From contig NC_049979.1 in assembly GCF_000003815.2 (NCBI RefSeq), positions 31,262,271-31,326,270 of the forward strand: DNA of 64,000 nt. The letters run 5' to 3'. Shown here piece after piece: positions 45,301 through 54,231 of this stretch. The notes below the pieces were generated by a model. It worked only from the letters and a program-made list of their open reading frames with translations, did not search any database and had not been told where the DNA came from. This DNA comes from Branchiostoma floridae (taxonomy: Eukaryota; Chordata; Leptocardii; Amphioxiformes; Branchiostomatidae). Position numbers and translations under genes: made by a program. The stretch's first letter is position 1. The number at the start of each line of letters is the position of its first letter.

Positions 45301-48085
45301 CTTGATATGTGCAGCTGTGTATGGCACATGCCTTTACCAGGATGAGATGAGAGTGACATTCATACTGGCACTTTAGATGTGCATTTCACTAGAATTTTCT
45401 AACAAACACAACTAAATTCAGTAGGTTAGGATGGAAACCCCACCTAGCCGTTCATGAGCGTTACGTTATTTTTACCATTTTCTACTTATGACAAGTCGCT
45501 GTATCTCAATATATGTAGTCTTGTGCTCTTAAATTCAGGTTCACATATGCGTATATAGCAACGTCCGTATGAGGTCCATGTGGAATTCTTACCCTCTACC
45601 AGGCTCCACAGGTCGCTGTAAGATAGTAGAAATTGGACAAATATAGACACATAACATCCGGAGGAGTTACCTGTCCGAGGAGTACAGTTCGCGTCCAGCT
45701 AACTCCGCTGGCATGCTATTTGTCTATATTTGTCTACTTTCTACTATTTTTCCAGGGACTTGAGGAGCCTGGTAGAGGCTAAGACGTCAATACGGACCTC
45801 ATACTGACTAAAACATATACGCACGTGTGAACCCACCTTAGGCTTAGGTCACATTTCCAAAGCGGGGTCCGGCCGGGGTGTTTTAAGAAACGAAAAATTA
45901 AATTGTATACCTAGATAAATACACAAATTATGCCCACGAAAATTATTTTAACATTTTGTGTATTTTGATGTCTTTTCTATAATTCTTTTCGTTCCTGAAC
46001 GCTGCCCGACCGGGCCCCGGTTTGGAAATGCGACATAACATAAGCCTAAATGACAGTCTAGTTCTATTGTTTATATAGCTATTAGTTGTGCTTACAGGTT
46101 GTTTCGCAGTAATGTCAGTTCGCAACCGTCAGTTCGCAACAAGGCAAGTCTTTTCGCAATAAGGTACAGGTCGTTTCGCAACAAAGTAGCGCAACATTTG
46201 AATGTATCCCTATGATTATACTCCTATCTGTGCACGCCGCGTATGAAACTGTACCGTCCGTCGTATGAAAATCATCGGGCTGTCAGGTTCATGCGACCAA
46301 ACCTATGTTCCTCTGCCGCCAGGGTTGTCTTTTGCACCCGGTAAGATTTTTACGCGAGAGGAGTATAATCAAGTTAGGACTACGATTTCTAATACTATTA
46401 GGCAATACTGTTAGTGGTTGCCATACACTGTACTTTGTACGATTGTTGTGCAAATAAATTCATTCATTCATTCATTCATTCATTCATTCATTCGTTCATT
46501 CATTCATTCATTCATTCATTCATTCATTCATTCATTCATTCATTCACTCATTCATTCATTCATTCACTAGTAATAAATGTACAGAAGAGCACCTTCGGCC
46601 AGGCCTTTTTGATGATGGCCTTCTGAGCCTTGTTCATCCTCCTGAAGGTGTCCATGCCGAAGTAGTCCTCGGCGGTGAGCAGGGAGACTGCGCAGTGGCT
46701 GCAGGCGGGGTGCGCCTTGGCGGAGTCGTCCGTCTGGGAGGAGACGAGCGGAGTGTCCCGGAACAGCTCCTGGCCTTCCGCCACGTCTTCAGTACAGAAC
46801 ACCGCGCGACCGTACTTAGTGAACCTCACCTGGAATTAATGTTGTTAAGAAATCACGATTATATTCCCACAGCTTCCCCACATTTAAGCTAAGGGCACAA
46901 CCCTTGCTTGTTTGTACGTGCAAATACTTGCTGTCTACGTAATCTCGAACCAGATCCACGGTGCGTAATGTATAGTATCAAGCTTCTCCGGTGCCCATTT
47001 GACTCCCTTGGCCGGCTACACTCCTTGGCCAGCTTTGATACTATCTTATGGCACCGTAGGATCTGCTTGGAGATTACTGTCTACGTGCCAAAACGTGGGC
47101 AATCTTTTGGGATCCGTAAGTGGTAAGTACCGCCTCCGTACGAACTCGTAGGGAATCCGATGGATTTTGGAGCACGCAGACACGCCGTAGGCAAAACTTT
47201 GTGTGCCATCGGGCTGCGGTTTCGCCCACCGCACGTGCCAGTACGGGCGACGCGCCTGCCCTGAACAGCCTGAACGTTGCGGACGTGGCCTCCCAAAAAA
47301 AACGTACGGACAATTTGCACGTACGGTGGGTTGTGCCCTTAGCTTTACGGGAAAACAGAAAGCCACGTTCCTCTTAAAATCACCCCCCCCCCCCAAAAAA
47401 ACACAATTGGTAGAAAAAATGGAGTTCTTTATCCTCCTCTGCCTCCAATAGAGAAGTCAGACGAAACCTAATATCTGAATATAGTCACTTAGTCTAGTAT
47501 TCGAGTAGTCTCTTTGTACAATGATATTTATCACTTTTCATTGTTACATGCATATTCCCTACCTTGTTTCTACTATGTACTTGCAAATTAGACTACGGGT
47601 ACAAACTTGCGATAAACTTTCTTTCTTTTGTTGATTCGACTATATGGATGGCATTTTCTTTAAACCCTAAAACTGATGCGAGCGTAAAAATAAAAACAAT
47701 TTTGTGAAAGAAATTACCTCCATTATCAAATCTTTGTGGTCAAGATGGTTGAACAAATGATTCAACACTCAGTATAACGAACAATAGATTCTTCATTTTT
47801 GTTCTTTGTGCTCAATTTACTAAAGTAAAGTCAAGTATTAGCTTACTTGTATTTTCCAATTGCTTTGTGCGATAAAGTTATCTTTTTTTGAAACGGAAAA
47901 AAATAGATGCGCGCGCGGATGTCATCCATATGATCGACCACCTCTGTCAAACTTAGAAGTATAAAACAAAATGCAGAAACGCAGATATGTCACAGACAAC
48001 TAGTACTCTCACATTGGTTTAGGCACTAATTTTGTGTGTGTCTGCGTTTGAATGTGACTGAGTTTTTGTTTGTGTGTGCGTGCGC

Positions 48086-48148
<63 letters not shown>

Positions 48149-50691
48149 TGTGTGTGTGTGAGAGAGAGAGATCGAGTGTGTGTGTACCTGTGCGTTATGT
48201 ATCTAGATTACACGACTAGAATACGTGCATGCACGTAGATCTTTAGCGAAGGAAACCAAAAGCTATCATAGCACCGATTACCTGTACAGAGGTGCCTTCG
48301 GTCAGAGGATCGTAGAAGCGGTGGATGCGGGTCTGTTGGAACAGAAGGAGAGCCTCGTAATCGTTCCCCTCGGTCAGTCGGCTGGCGCGCCGGAGCCAGA
48401 CCTCGGACAGTACGTACTGTCCCAGGCTGGACAGCACTCTTCCTGGAAGGCAGATATTTCATGCACATTTTAACATGTGAATGTAGACCTTTATTGCACA
48501 TTTTTATCCCACAGGGCTACGTACAAGTCACATTTATAAACATGTAACGATGGTAACAACCGTATACATGTACATTCATATGTACTTATAAACGTCTAAT
48601 CTTCTCTCGCGTAATATTATGTTTCCATTTCTGACATCAAGTGATAACGCTAGCTCACCTNNNNNNNNNNNNNNNNNNNNNNNNNNNNNNNNNNNNNNNN
48701 NNNNNNNNNNNNNNNNNNNNNNNNNNNNNNNNNNNNNNNNNNNNNNNNNNNNNNNNNNNNAAAACAGGATATTTAGGGACATCACGTTGATGGACGGTGG
48801 TTTCAAATTGCATTTTTTTCATTATAATGCAGTTTGAGACCTCCGTCCGTCAACTTGATATCTCGAAATACCCTTTGTGTTAGATACAACGAATAAAGGT
48901 TACCCTGCGAATAAAGGAGAACTAGCGTTACTGGCATTGACAGAGCCTGAGCGGGAATGCCAGTTATGGTCTCTGGTTATGGCCTTAACAACGGCCTTGG
49001 GTTGAAGGAGAAATGTTCGAGTTCGGATAGATGAGACCCACTTACGGGGACTCCTGTAGGGCCAAAATTAGTCTGGCGATTCCTAAAAACATGCGTTATT
49101 CAACTATGTTCACGTGCAAAACTTATCCATTATATCAAAGATAAAAAAGCGAATCCAGGGGTTTCTTATTTCATGTCCGTATGCAGGTGGTTTGTGGAGG
49201 GCCCCAAAAAGTATGAATTATGACCCCTGTTTTCCAACAGCATTTTTTTTACTATGAAATCCTCTACGTATATAACCTCTATACTTCAAATACCTTATGT
49301 CATCATCTAACTACAATATACTGGAAAGACTCTGTAAGTTTGTCCACACATGCTTTACGAAAAGAGAAGAAGCACGTAAACTGTAGTATATGTATAGCTG
49401 TCCGTTTACTCCCTCTGTACCAAACTGACTGAATTTAGCCCCAATGGGGCATATGAATATGCAGTAAATTTCATTGTCATTGTCATTAACCTAATTAAAT
49501 TTACCTCCAATTTTCCACATAGCGACGGGCCTGATGTCCTTGTGGACACTGATGCAGTCCCGGAAGGCCTCCCGGTAGTTCTTGAGGGTGAAGTTTGCCT
49601 GCGCGCGGAGGGCCCAGTAGTCCAGCACGCCCGGGTCCAGCTCCAGCGCCAGGGTGAAGTGTTCCAGCGCCTTCTCGTGGCTGCCCGTGTCCCGGAGAAC
49701 CTGCGCCACCTCCGCCTCCATGGCTGCGGCGGTGGGGTCCCGCTCCCTGGGGGAACGCAAGAGTTAGCGCGTACACGTGACAGTTAGAGACCAAAAACAA
49801 GACGTTTAACCATTAAAAACCCTTCCTTAGTGGGGTTTCATGTAAAATCTAACCAAGTTGGGGTGGCTATGGCCGAGGAATTGGAATGACTTGTTGAAGT
49901 TTTGTGTACGGATACAAAGTTTAAAATTGTAACATAACTTGTTCAATCAGTCATGATCTTTATCATCCATCTTGGTGTTTTCCGGACCCACATGACCCCG
50001 ACCCAAACTGACCATGGGGGGAGGGAGGTTTGCAGACTAACCGTATAGAATTTCTTGGAAACACATTTGATGACAGTTGAAAAAACAAGTTATTAATGGT
50101 TATATGAGGATACGTTTATATGATTTGAACTTTTGATTCTCGAGATAATAGCATCTACTTTCTTATGGGATAACGTGCATTTTCTGTATTTTCGGAAACC
50201 CGGTGCCCACCCTCCCCCCCCCCCCCGAATATCCAACCATGCCCCCCCCCCCCTCCCTCCTTACCTCTCCATGATCCATGCGGGGTCCGTGTAGCTGTGC
50301 TCCTGTAACCACCCCCATTACACTCCATGATCCATGCGGGGTCCGTGTAGCTGTGCTCCTGTACCCATCCCCCTTACCTCTCCATGATCCATGCGGGGTC
50401 CGTGTAGCTGTGCTCCTGTAACCACCCCCCTTACCTCTCCATGATCCATGCGGGGTCCGTGTAGCTGTGCTCCTGTAGCCATGCCTCCTCCCCCTCAGCC
50501 TTCTCCCCATCCCCCGGGTACGGGTCCTGACTGCACAGGCGGAGAGCGTTGAACTCGGCGTTGTCGTCTTGTCCCGCGCTCTCCAGTTCGCTCTTGAATT
50601 TCTCCAGCATATCGGACATGGTCATCGCCTCCTCTGCAAGCTTCCCTGCCTTCTTCACATCTCCGTTCGACATCTTCTGCTTTGCCTCCAT
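41733..50691 (-). CDS. TPR-SET-MYND protein (SMYD5/SMYD4-like), seven exons, 625 aa
   Basis: Predicted lysine methyltransferase of the SET-MYND class. Joined exons 50435-50691, 49505-49746, 48282-48442, 46593-46829, 44368-44530, 42725-42897 and 41733-42377 give 1878 bases in phase (introns 2, 1, 0, 0, 1, 0). In order: an acidic N-terminal region; two TPR-like helix pairs (about 92-160); SET-N 'RFTKYGRAVF' (222-231); MYND finger 1 with C263/C266, C305/C308, C314/C318 and H327/C331 inside the split SET; SET core NHSC (502-505) and 'GGELYTTYID' (533-542); post-SET C562/C564/C567; and a second MYND finger C577/C580, C593/C596, C602/C606, H615/C619 ending six residues before the stop. The NHSC-post-SET stretch resembles SMYD5, but TPRs are a SMYD4 feature and the second MYND is unusual. 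Substrate unknown. The exon 4 donor (AAG|GTGCTC) is weak but is the only one in phase. Confidence 0.92.
42725..42897 (-). CDS. SET-MYND gene exon 6
   Basis: Acceptor TTGCCGCAG before GCATGTGGAACTCC, donor GTGGGT. Residues 354-411. Its first 22 bases form the terminal unit of the 20-copy minisatellite at 42876-43935. Confidence 0.88.
42876..43935 (-). repeat. 53-bp minisatellite made of the exon 6 acceptor, 20 copies
   Basis: The unit, on the minus strand, is 'gcatgtggaactccatgttc' (start of exon 6), 'agactcttgtcattgtgttg' and 'atccttcccacag'. Twenty copies differ by a few substitutions. The last copy supplies the real splice acceptor and first bases of exon 6; the other 19 keep a pyrimidine tract and CAG. 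Confidence 0.95.
44368..44530 (-). CDS. SET-MYND gene exon 5 (second half of MYND 1)
   Basis: Acceptor GCTACAG, donor GTGATA, phase 0 in and phase 1 out. Contains 'CPHCKREKYCSLECRTHAW'. Confidence 0.9.
44952..45219. mobile_element. 268-bp TIR element (TAACGCTAGTTCACC family)
   Basis: Termini TAACGCTAGTTCACCTTTA...GGATATAGG inverted at the right end. A second copy with an assembly gap is at 48645-48930. The target duplication is not clear. Confidence 0.85.
45220..45530. other. Intron sequence, nothing recognised
   Basis: Two 'gatgtgca'-type short repeats only. Confidence 0.4.
45533..45836. mobile_element. Long-TIR element in intron 4
   Basis: Arms of about 70 bases: 'aggttcacatatgcgtata' to 'ctctaccaggctcc' on the left, inverted at 45764-45836. 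The inner termini 'ctctaccaggctcc' match the style of the 9-bp-duplication element at 51245. Confidence 0.65.
45838..46050. mobile_element. TIR element (TTAGGCTTAGGTCACATTTCC)
   Basis: The left terminus through 'ccaaagcggggtccggccgg' is inverted at 46006-46050 ('ccgaccgggccccggtttgg' ... 'aagcctaa'). About 213 bases, no coding capacity. Confidence 0.75.
46425..46570 (+). mobile_element. Non-LTR 3' tail ending in (CATT)n
   Basis: 'tttgtacgattgttgtgcaa' then ATAAATT and about 30 CATT units, a retroelement tail that has become a microsatellite. Confidence 0.6.
46593..46829 (-). CDS. SET-MYND gene exon 4 (SET-N, first half of MYND 1)
   Basis: Acceptor AATTCCAG. It runs to AAG before GTGCTC. A (CATT)n tract begins about 30 bases after the donor. 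Confidence 0.85.
46887..47344. mobile_element. PIF/Harbinger-type MITE, second copy, with nested insertion
   Basis: Termini AGCTAAGGGCACAACCC with TTA at 46884-46886 and 47345-47347. Same family as 15891-16206 in inverted orientation. Split by the element at 46940-47076. Confidence 0.9.
46940..47076. mobile_element. 137-bp MULE-like MITE nested in the Harbinger MITE
   Basis: Termini TAATCTC and GAGATTA, with longer subterminal similarity, flanked by perfect 9-base duplications CTGTCTACG (46931-46939 and 47077-47085). Nine-base duplications suggest a Mutator-like origin. Confidence 0.85.
47380..48030. other. Intron 3 sequence, nothing recognised
   Basis: AT-rich, with C and A runs at the start. 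Confidence 0.4.
48040..48190 (+). repeat. (GT)n microsatellite
   Basis: Long interrupted TG tract with a short GA segment, in intron 3 about 90 bases from exon 3. Confidence 0.95.
48282..48442 (-). CDS. SET-MYND gene exon 3
   Basis: Acceptor CTTCCAG, donor GTAATC, phase 1 in and phase 0 out. Helical linker 'QYVLSEVWLRRASRLTEGND' to 'EGTSVQ'. Confidence 0.85.
48645..48930. mobile_element. TIR element (TAACGCTAGCTCACC), second copy
   Basis: Left terminus at 48645 and inverted right terminus ending 48930. A 100-base N gap (48661-48760) lies inside, probably because the hairpin was hard to assemble. Confidence 0.8.
48661..48760. other. Assembly gap (100 N)
   Basis: Run of N inside a TIR element. 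Confidence 1.
49410..49492 (+). mobile_element. Non-LTR 3' tail (CATTGT)n
   Basis: 'gccccaatggggcatatgaa' then 'tatgcagtaaa' and a short CATTGT tail. Confidence 0.6.
49505..49746 (-). CDS. SET-MYND gene exon 2 (TPR region)
   Basis: Acceptor TTCCCCCAG, donor GTAAAT. Encodes 'AQVLRDTGSHEKALEHFTLA' and 'WALRAQANFTLKNYREAFRD', which fit the TPR consensus. Confidence 0.9.
49800..50260. other. Intron 1 sequence
   Basis: No gene; ends in C-rich runs (50213-50260). Confidence 0.5.
50262..50490 (-). repeat. Four-copy tandem repeat of exon 1 end plus donor
   Basis: About 50-60 base units, each holding (minus strand) 'gagcacagctacacggaccc' 'cgcatggatcatgga' and, in three of four, GAG|GTAAGG. The copy at 50435-50480 is the real exon end. 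The copy near 50326 has a damaged donor (GTAATG). Confidence 0.93.
50435..50691 (-). CDS. SET-MYND gene exon 1
   Basis: ATG at 50691-50689, residues 1-85 plus two bases. Donor GTAAGG follows GGAGAG at 50434. The last 38 bases and the donor are repeated downstream in the intron. Confidence 0.85.
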
Positions 50692-50862
50692 GTTGGTATC
50701 CCTCTTTCAGTGCTAGTATATACAAGCACCACGTGTACAGTAAGACCAGAAGGTGGATTTTACCAGAGAGTTGTTAGTACAACACACACTCAGGCCGGCC
50801 GGGGAAAATGCTGTCTTTGACGCTAGCCAGATAGCTGCGGGATATTTTTAGAGAGAGGCGTG

Positions 50863-50872
50863 TCTATATATG
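50863..50872 (-). promoter_or_regulatory. Possible TATA box of the SET-MYND gene
   Basis: CATATATAG on the minus strand, about 175 bases upstream of the ATG. Position is plausible, no other support. Confidence 0.25.
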
Positions 50873-51139
50873 GCACACGGGCCGCCGTGACATGTACAGC
50901 TGCCGGGTGCATGTTACACGAACGTCCCGCAAACAGAAGTCATGTCAATCAAAGGGGTGAAGTATGCACACCACGCAGACGTGAAGTTGGGTAATCATCA
51001 TTCATTTTTCTTATGAGGTTTGATCGAACGACGTTACACAAACACATCTCAAGCTACATATTCAACATTACTAAGAAACGAGAAGAAGCCGAAGAAATGT
51101 ATTAGACTAGTTTTAGAATCCATGTTTTAGAAACCATGT

Positions 51140-51234
51140 GTACTGCACTACTACCTTTTGTATCTATATGCCTGTACTTAGCCCGATAGGGCATGAATGT
51201 GCAATAAAGGCTATTATTATTATTATTATTATTT
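51140..51234 (+). mobile_element. Non-LTR 3' tail (ATT)n
   Basis: 'gcccgatagggcatgaatgt' 'gcaataaa' then an ATT repeat tail. Confidence 0.65.
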
Positions 51235-51244
51235 ACAGCGTGAC

Positions 51245-51366
51245 TAGTCTCTACCAGACTCAGTACGCGTACCGTTCCCTAGCCGGCTACACTCCTCTGG
51301 CCGGCTTACTCCTCTATTTGTTCCCTTTTTACGGTTTGCCAGTGACCCGGAGTCTGGTAGAGACTA
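51245..51366. mobile_element. 122-bp MULE-like MITE
   Basis: Termini TAGTCTCTACCAGACTC and its inverse, with 9-base duplications CAGCGTGAC/CAGCGTGTC. Core 'ccggctacactcc...tggccggct' matches the nested element at 46940-47076. Confidence 0.88.
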
Positions 51367-51489
51367 CAGCGTGTCGTGTGTGCTAGATTGATGCAATTAC
51401 TAAGTACTCTGTTATAACGCATTAGTCTATATTGTATCACTGTGTTTTCTTTCAATATTGTGTAGCCTAGAACCTATAGACAGGTGCCT

Positions 51490-51568
51490 TATATAATGTA
51501 TATTACTTTGACTTACATTGTACCTGCGACAATTGTTGTGCAATAAACTTTGACTTGACTTGACTTGT
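51490..51568 (+). mobile_element. Non-LTR 3' tail (ACTTG)n
   Basis: 'acaattgttgtgcaataaac' followed by 'tttgacttgacttgacttg'. Confidence 0.6.
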
Positions 51569-51771
51569 TACGGAATTTGGCATTATTACGTACATCTCTT
51601 CCACATTTGCATTGCAGGACTCATACGTCAACTGTAGAGTTCCAACACTGATAACTAGTTATCAATTTTGTGCAATATTATCTTTGGTGGATTTAAGTGA
51701 GTGATGTCCAGCTTTGTCCAGTCTTGTTATTTTGTTGGGTAAAAATTTTATTTTGAAACATCGCCACTGGG

Positions 51772-51868
51772 CACTCACTCACTCACTCACTCACTCACTC
51801 ACTCACTCACTCACTCACTCACTCACTCACTCACTCACTCACTCACTCACTCACTCACTCACTCACTC
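51772..51868 (+). repeat. (CACT)n microsatellite
   Basis: About 24 perfect tetranucleotide units. Confidence 0.97.
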
Positions 51869-51869
51869 C

Positions 51870-52827
51870 GGCGAGCTCGTTCGGAATCTCCGCATGACTA
51901 ATTTCCTCCACCCCACTGGACAGTGTATCATAATTAGATCAAAATAATCTATTTCTAAGCTTTCCTGCAATTTTGAATTAGTAACGTTAACTATTATTTC
52001 TTGGACGAGTAGGCAAAGCTGAAACAAAAATGTTGGAAAATGGGCAAGCTGATCAATTTTCTTTGTTATATATTTTTTATACTGGAATGGTAATGATAAT
52101 TGAGGGCCAACGTCTTATTGCTTTGTTCGTTTTCCTCATCAGATTTGTGGTTCTCATGTGTGTCAAATACTTTCATCTAAAAAGCGCTAAAACATTATTA
52201 ATCAAAATAGCTACCAATGTGCCAAATGTTAATACAATCCATCCACATTCTCTCGACTTATGCAGTTCATCCACACACACACACGCATTTATAAACACAA
52301 AAGCACACATACACACACATACACACGCTACCCATAACACAACCTTCTTGGCATACTGTCATGAAATACTATATAAATGTATGAACTTTATTGCACGACA
52401 ACTGCACACGGTACAAGTTCAAGGATTTGGCTAAAGTAGGAAAAGTTGTTGATGCCATCAGCAGCGAACTGATCAAGGAGACAGCGTCTACCATCATTAC
52501 TAGAACATACAAGAAAAGAAGGAAAGAAGGGGGGGGGGGTCAAGCTACCCTCAACAGGTCACTTGTATGGGCAGTGAAGGCAAGGGTAGGGAATTTCCGA
52601 ACAACAAAAAACTACCTAACTTACAGTAGTACAGCAATTATGTGTCAAAGCCCTCCTTATTTGTCCCTTTGTCATAACTGTTGTGTCTAGGGCTGGGTAC
52701 CGGTACAGTGTACCGGTACCCACCCCTAGAACTTGTGTCCCATAGTGGCATACAACAAGTTCTATGCAGTACGTACAGCCTGGCAGGGTTGCTCCACCCA
52801 CATCGGGATGGGCACTTATATACTACA
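51870..52827. other. No recognisable gene
   Basis: CA-rich tract 52265-52330. Palindrome 'gggtaccggtacagtgtacc' at 52690-52730, related to 25921. The frame at 52391-52690 starts with a lysine-rich helical stretch but has no family signature. Confidence 0.45.
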
Positions 52828-53277
52828 GGCCTCAGCAAGTAACTTTTATGGATGACATCCACGCGCTCATTAATTCAAGTTCGCCTGATTTCAATAAAAA
52901 AAGATTTTTTTCTTCTTCATGGATGGTCAGATAGACCATGTGTAAACATGTTGTGTTGTAGCCTAACAATTGTATGTAGAATTGACACTACAGAGGTAGC
53001 CCGTTGACTGTAGTTGCAGATTGTGAAACTTGCTGGACCGTTGTAAGAGTGACACCAATATGGAAGCCATGAGTGTAGTTGCCAACGTGGTTAGTGATAC
53101 CAGTCTACCACACTAGTCGGCTGCAATGCCATATTTTGTCACTTCAAGTTGTGTTACAACGTTTATGGTGTACATCTTTTTAACCCATATTTTTTAAGCC
53201 CTATCTTTTTAATCACGCCCTGTCTCATATTTGGAGTCTGTAGTGGATGTCATCCATAAAATTTACTTGCTGTGGCC
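52828..53277. mobile_element. 450-bp PIF/Harbinger-type MITE (same family as 33567-34109)
   Basis: Termini GGCC(A/T)CAGCAAGTAA...GGATGACATCC and the inverse. TTA follows the right end, but the left flank is ACA, so the duplication has decayed. Internal sequence is similar to the 543-bp copy. Confidence 0.88.
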
Positions 53278-53279
53278 TT

Positions 53280-54110
53280 AGTTTTGCTAATAAGTGAGGC
53301 GGGGTCTTGAAAAGGTAAAGTATAAAAGGCAGGCTTCTTTACTAAGATAAAATTTTCATACTTTTGTAAGTTTTGAACAACTCATTTTTGTCTGGATGTC
53401 TCCGTACATACAAATCAAGATCATTTTTAAAGTGATAAGTCTGTAGTTTAAGTGGGTATCAAACACCTTAACCACACCGTAAACACCATGAAATTACTTC
53501 ACACTAGGATTGTGTTCTGCGAACTCTTGTTGGTGAATACTGTTACTGTATGTCTTTTCAGCTGTATAGTCATCATTTTCTCAGGTGATATTTGATATAA
53601 AAATTTTGGTTAAAGCGCATCACCTCTGCTTTCTGCTGTGATACGATTTATGAAAAAAATAATGTCCTCATTTCAGTCATTGGCGCATAACTTCTATTCG
53701 CTTTTAGTCTCCTTCACCCAAATAAAAGAAGTTGAGTTCATCTTAAGAAAGAAGACTTTACTAGCATTTATGCAAACGAGGTCCTCATTTACATAACCTA
53801 TATTCAACGATGTTCACTTTCACGTAACTTCCAAATCCCAAAAGTAAGAAATCCACGTCGTTAACCAATATGGAATTAACCGTCATATTAATTCATAACG
53901 TAATTTTAATGCAGATTTGGGTCTTCATTTGCACAACTTTAACCTATCAATTCTTTTGGTGAATCTATTTAGAAAGTATCAAATGTTTTCCGGATCTAGA
54001 TTGTCATTCCGGATTCTCTGGCTTTGTCTGTGAGGTGTGTTGTGTATCACCCACGGCGACCTCTGACCTTTGGCGTCATGATCTCCATAGCGACCAGGTG
54101 TGTGAGGCAA
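53280..54110. other. Upstream region of SAMD15
   Basis: AT-rich to about 53990, then richer in GC. No clear TATA box near 54060. Confidence 0.4.
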
Positions 54111-54111
54111 G

Positions 54112-54231
54112 ATGGCGGCCGCGGCCAGAGAGAGGGACCGGGAGATAGAGATGGCTGTTCCCAACTGTTTACACTGGAGCTGTGACGATGTGGCGGACTG
54201 GATCGAGCAGCTAGGGTTCCCACAGTACAGG
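54112..54231 (+). CDS. SAMD15 exon 1
   Basis: ATG at 54112 in a GCGGCC-rich start; donor GTAAGA after CAGTACAGG. Residues 1-40. Confidence 0.85.

Noticed and set aside
50163-50510. 115-codon ORF with GYRSTATRTPHGSW repeats
   Set aside because: Off-frame translation of the tandemly copied exon 1 end.
52391-52690. 99-codon ORF with a lysine-rich helical start
   Set aside because: The frame soon degenerates after a G run, and no known transposase or nuclease signature is visible.
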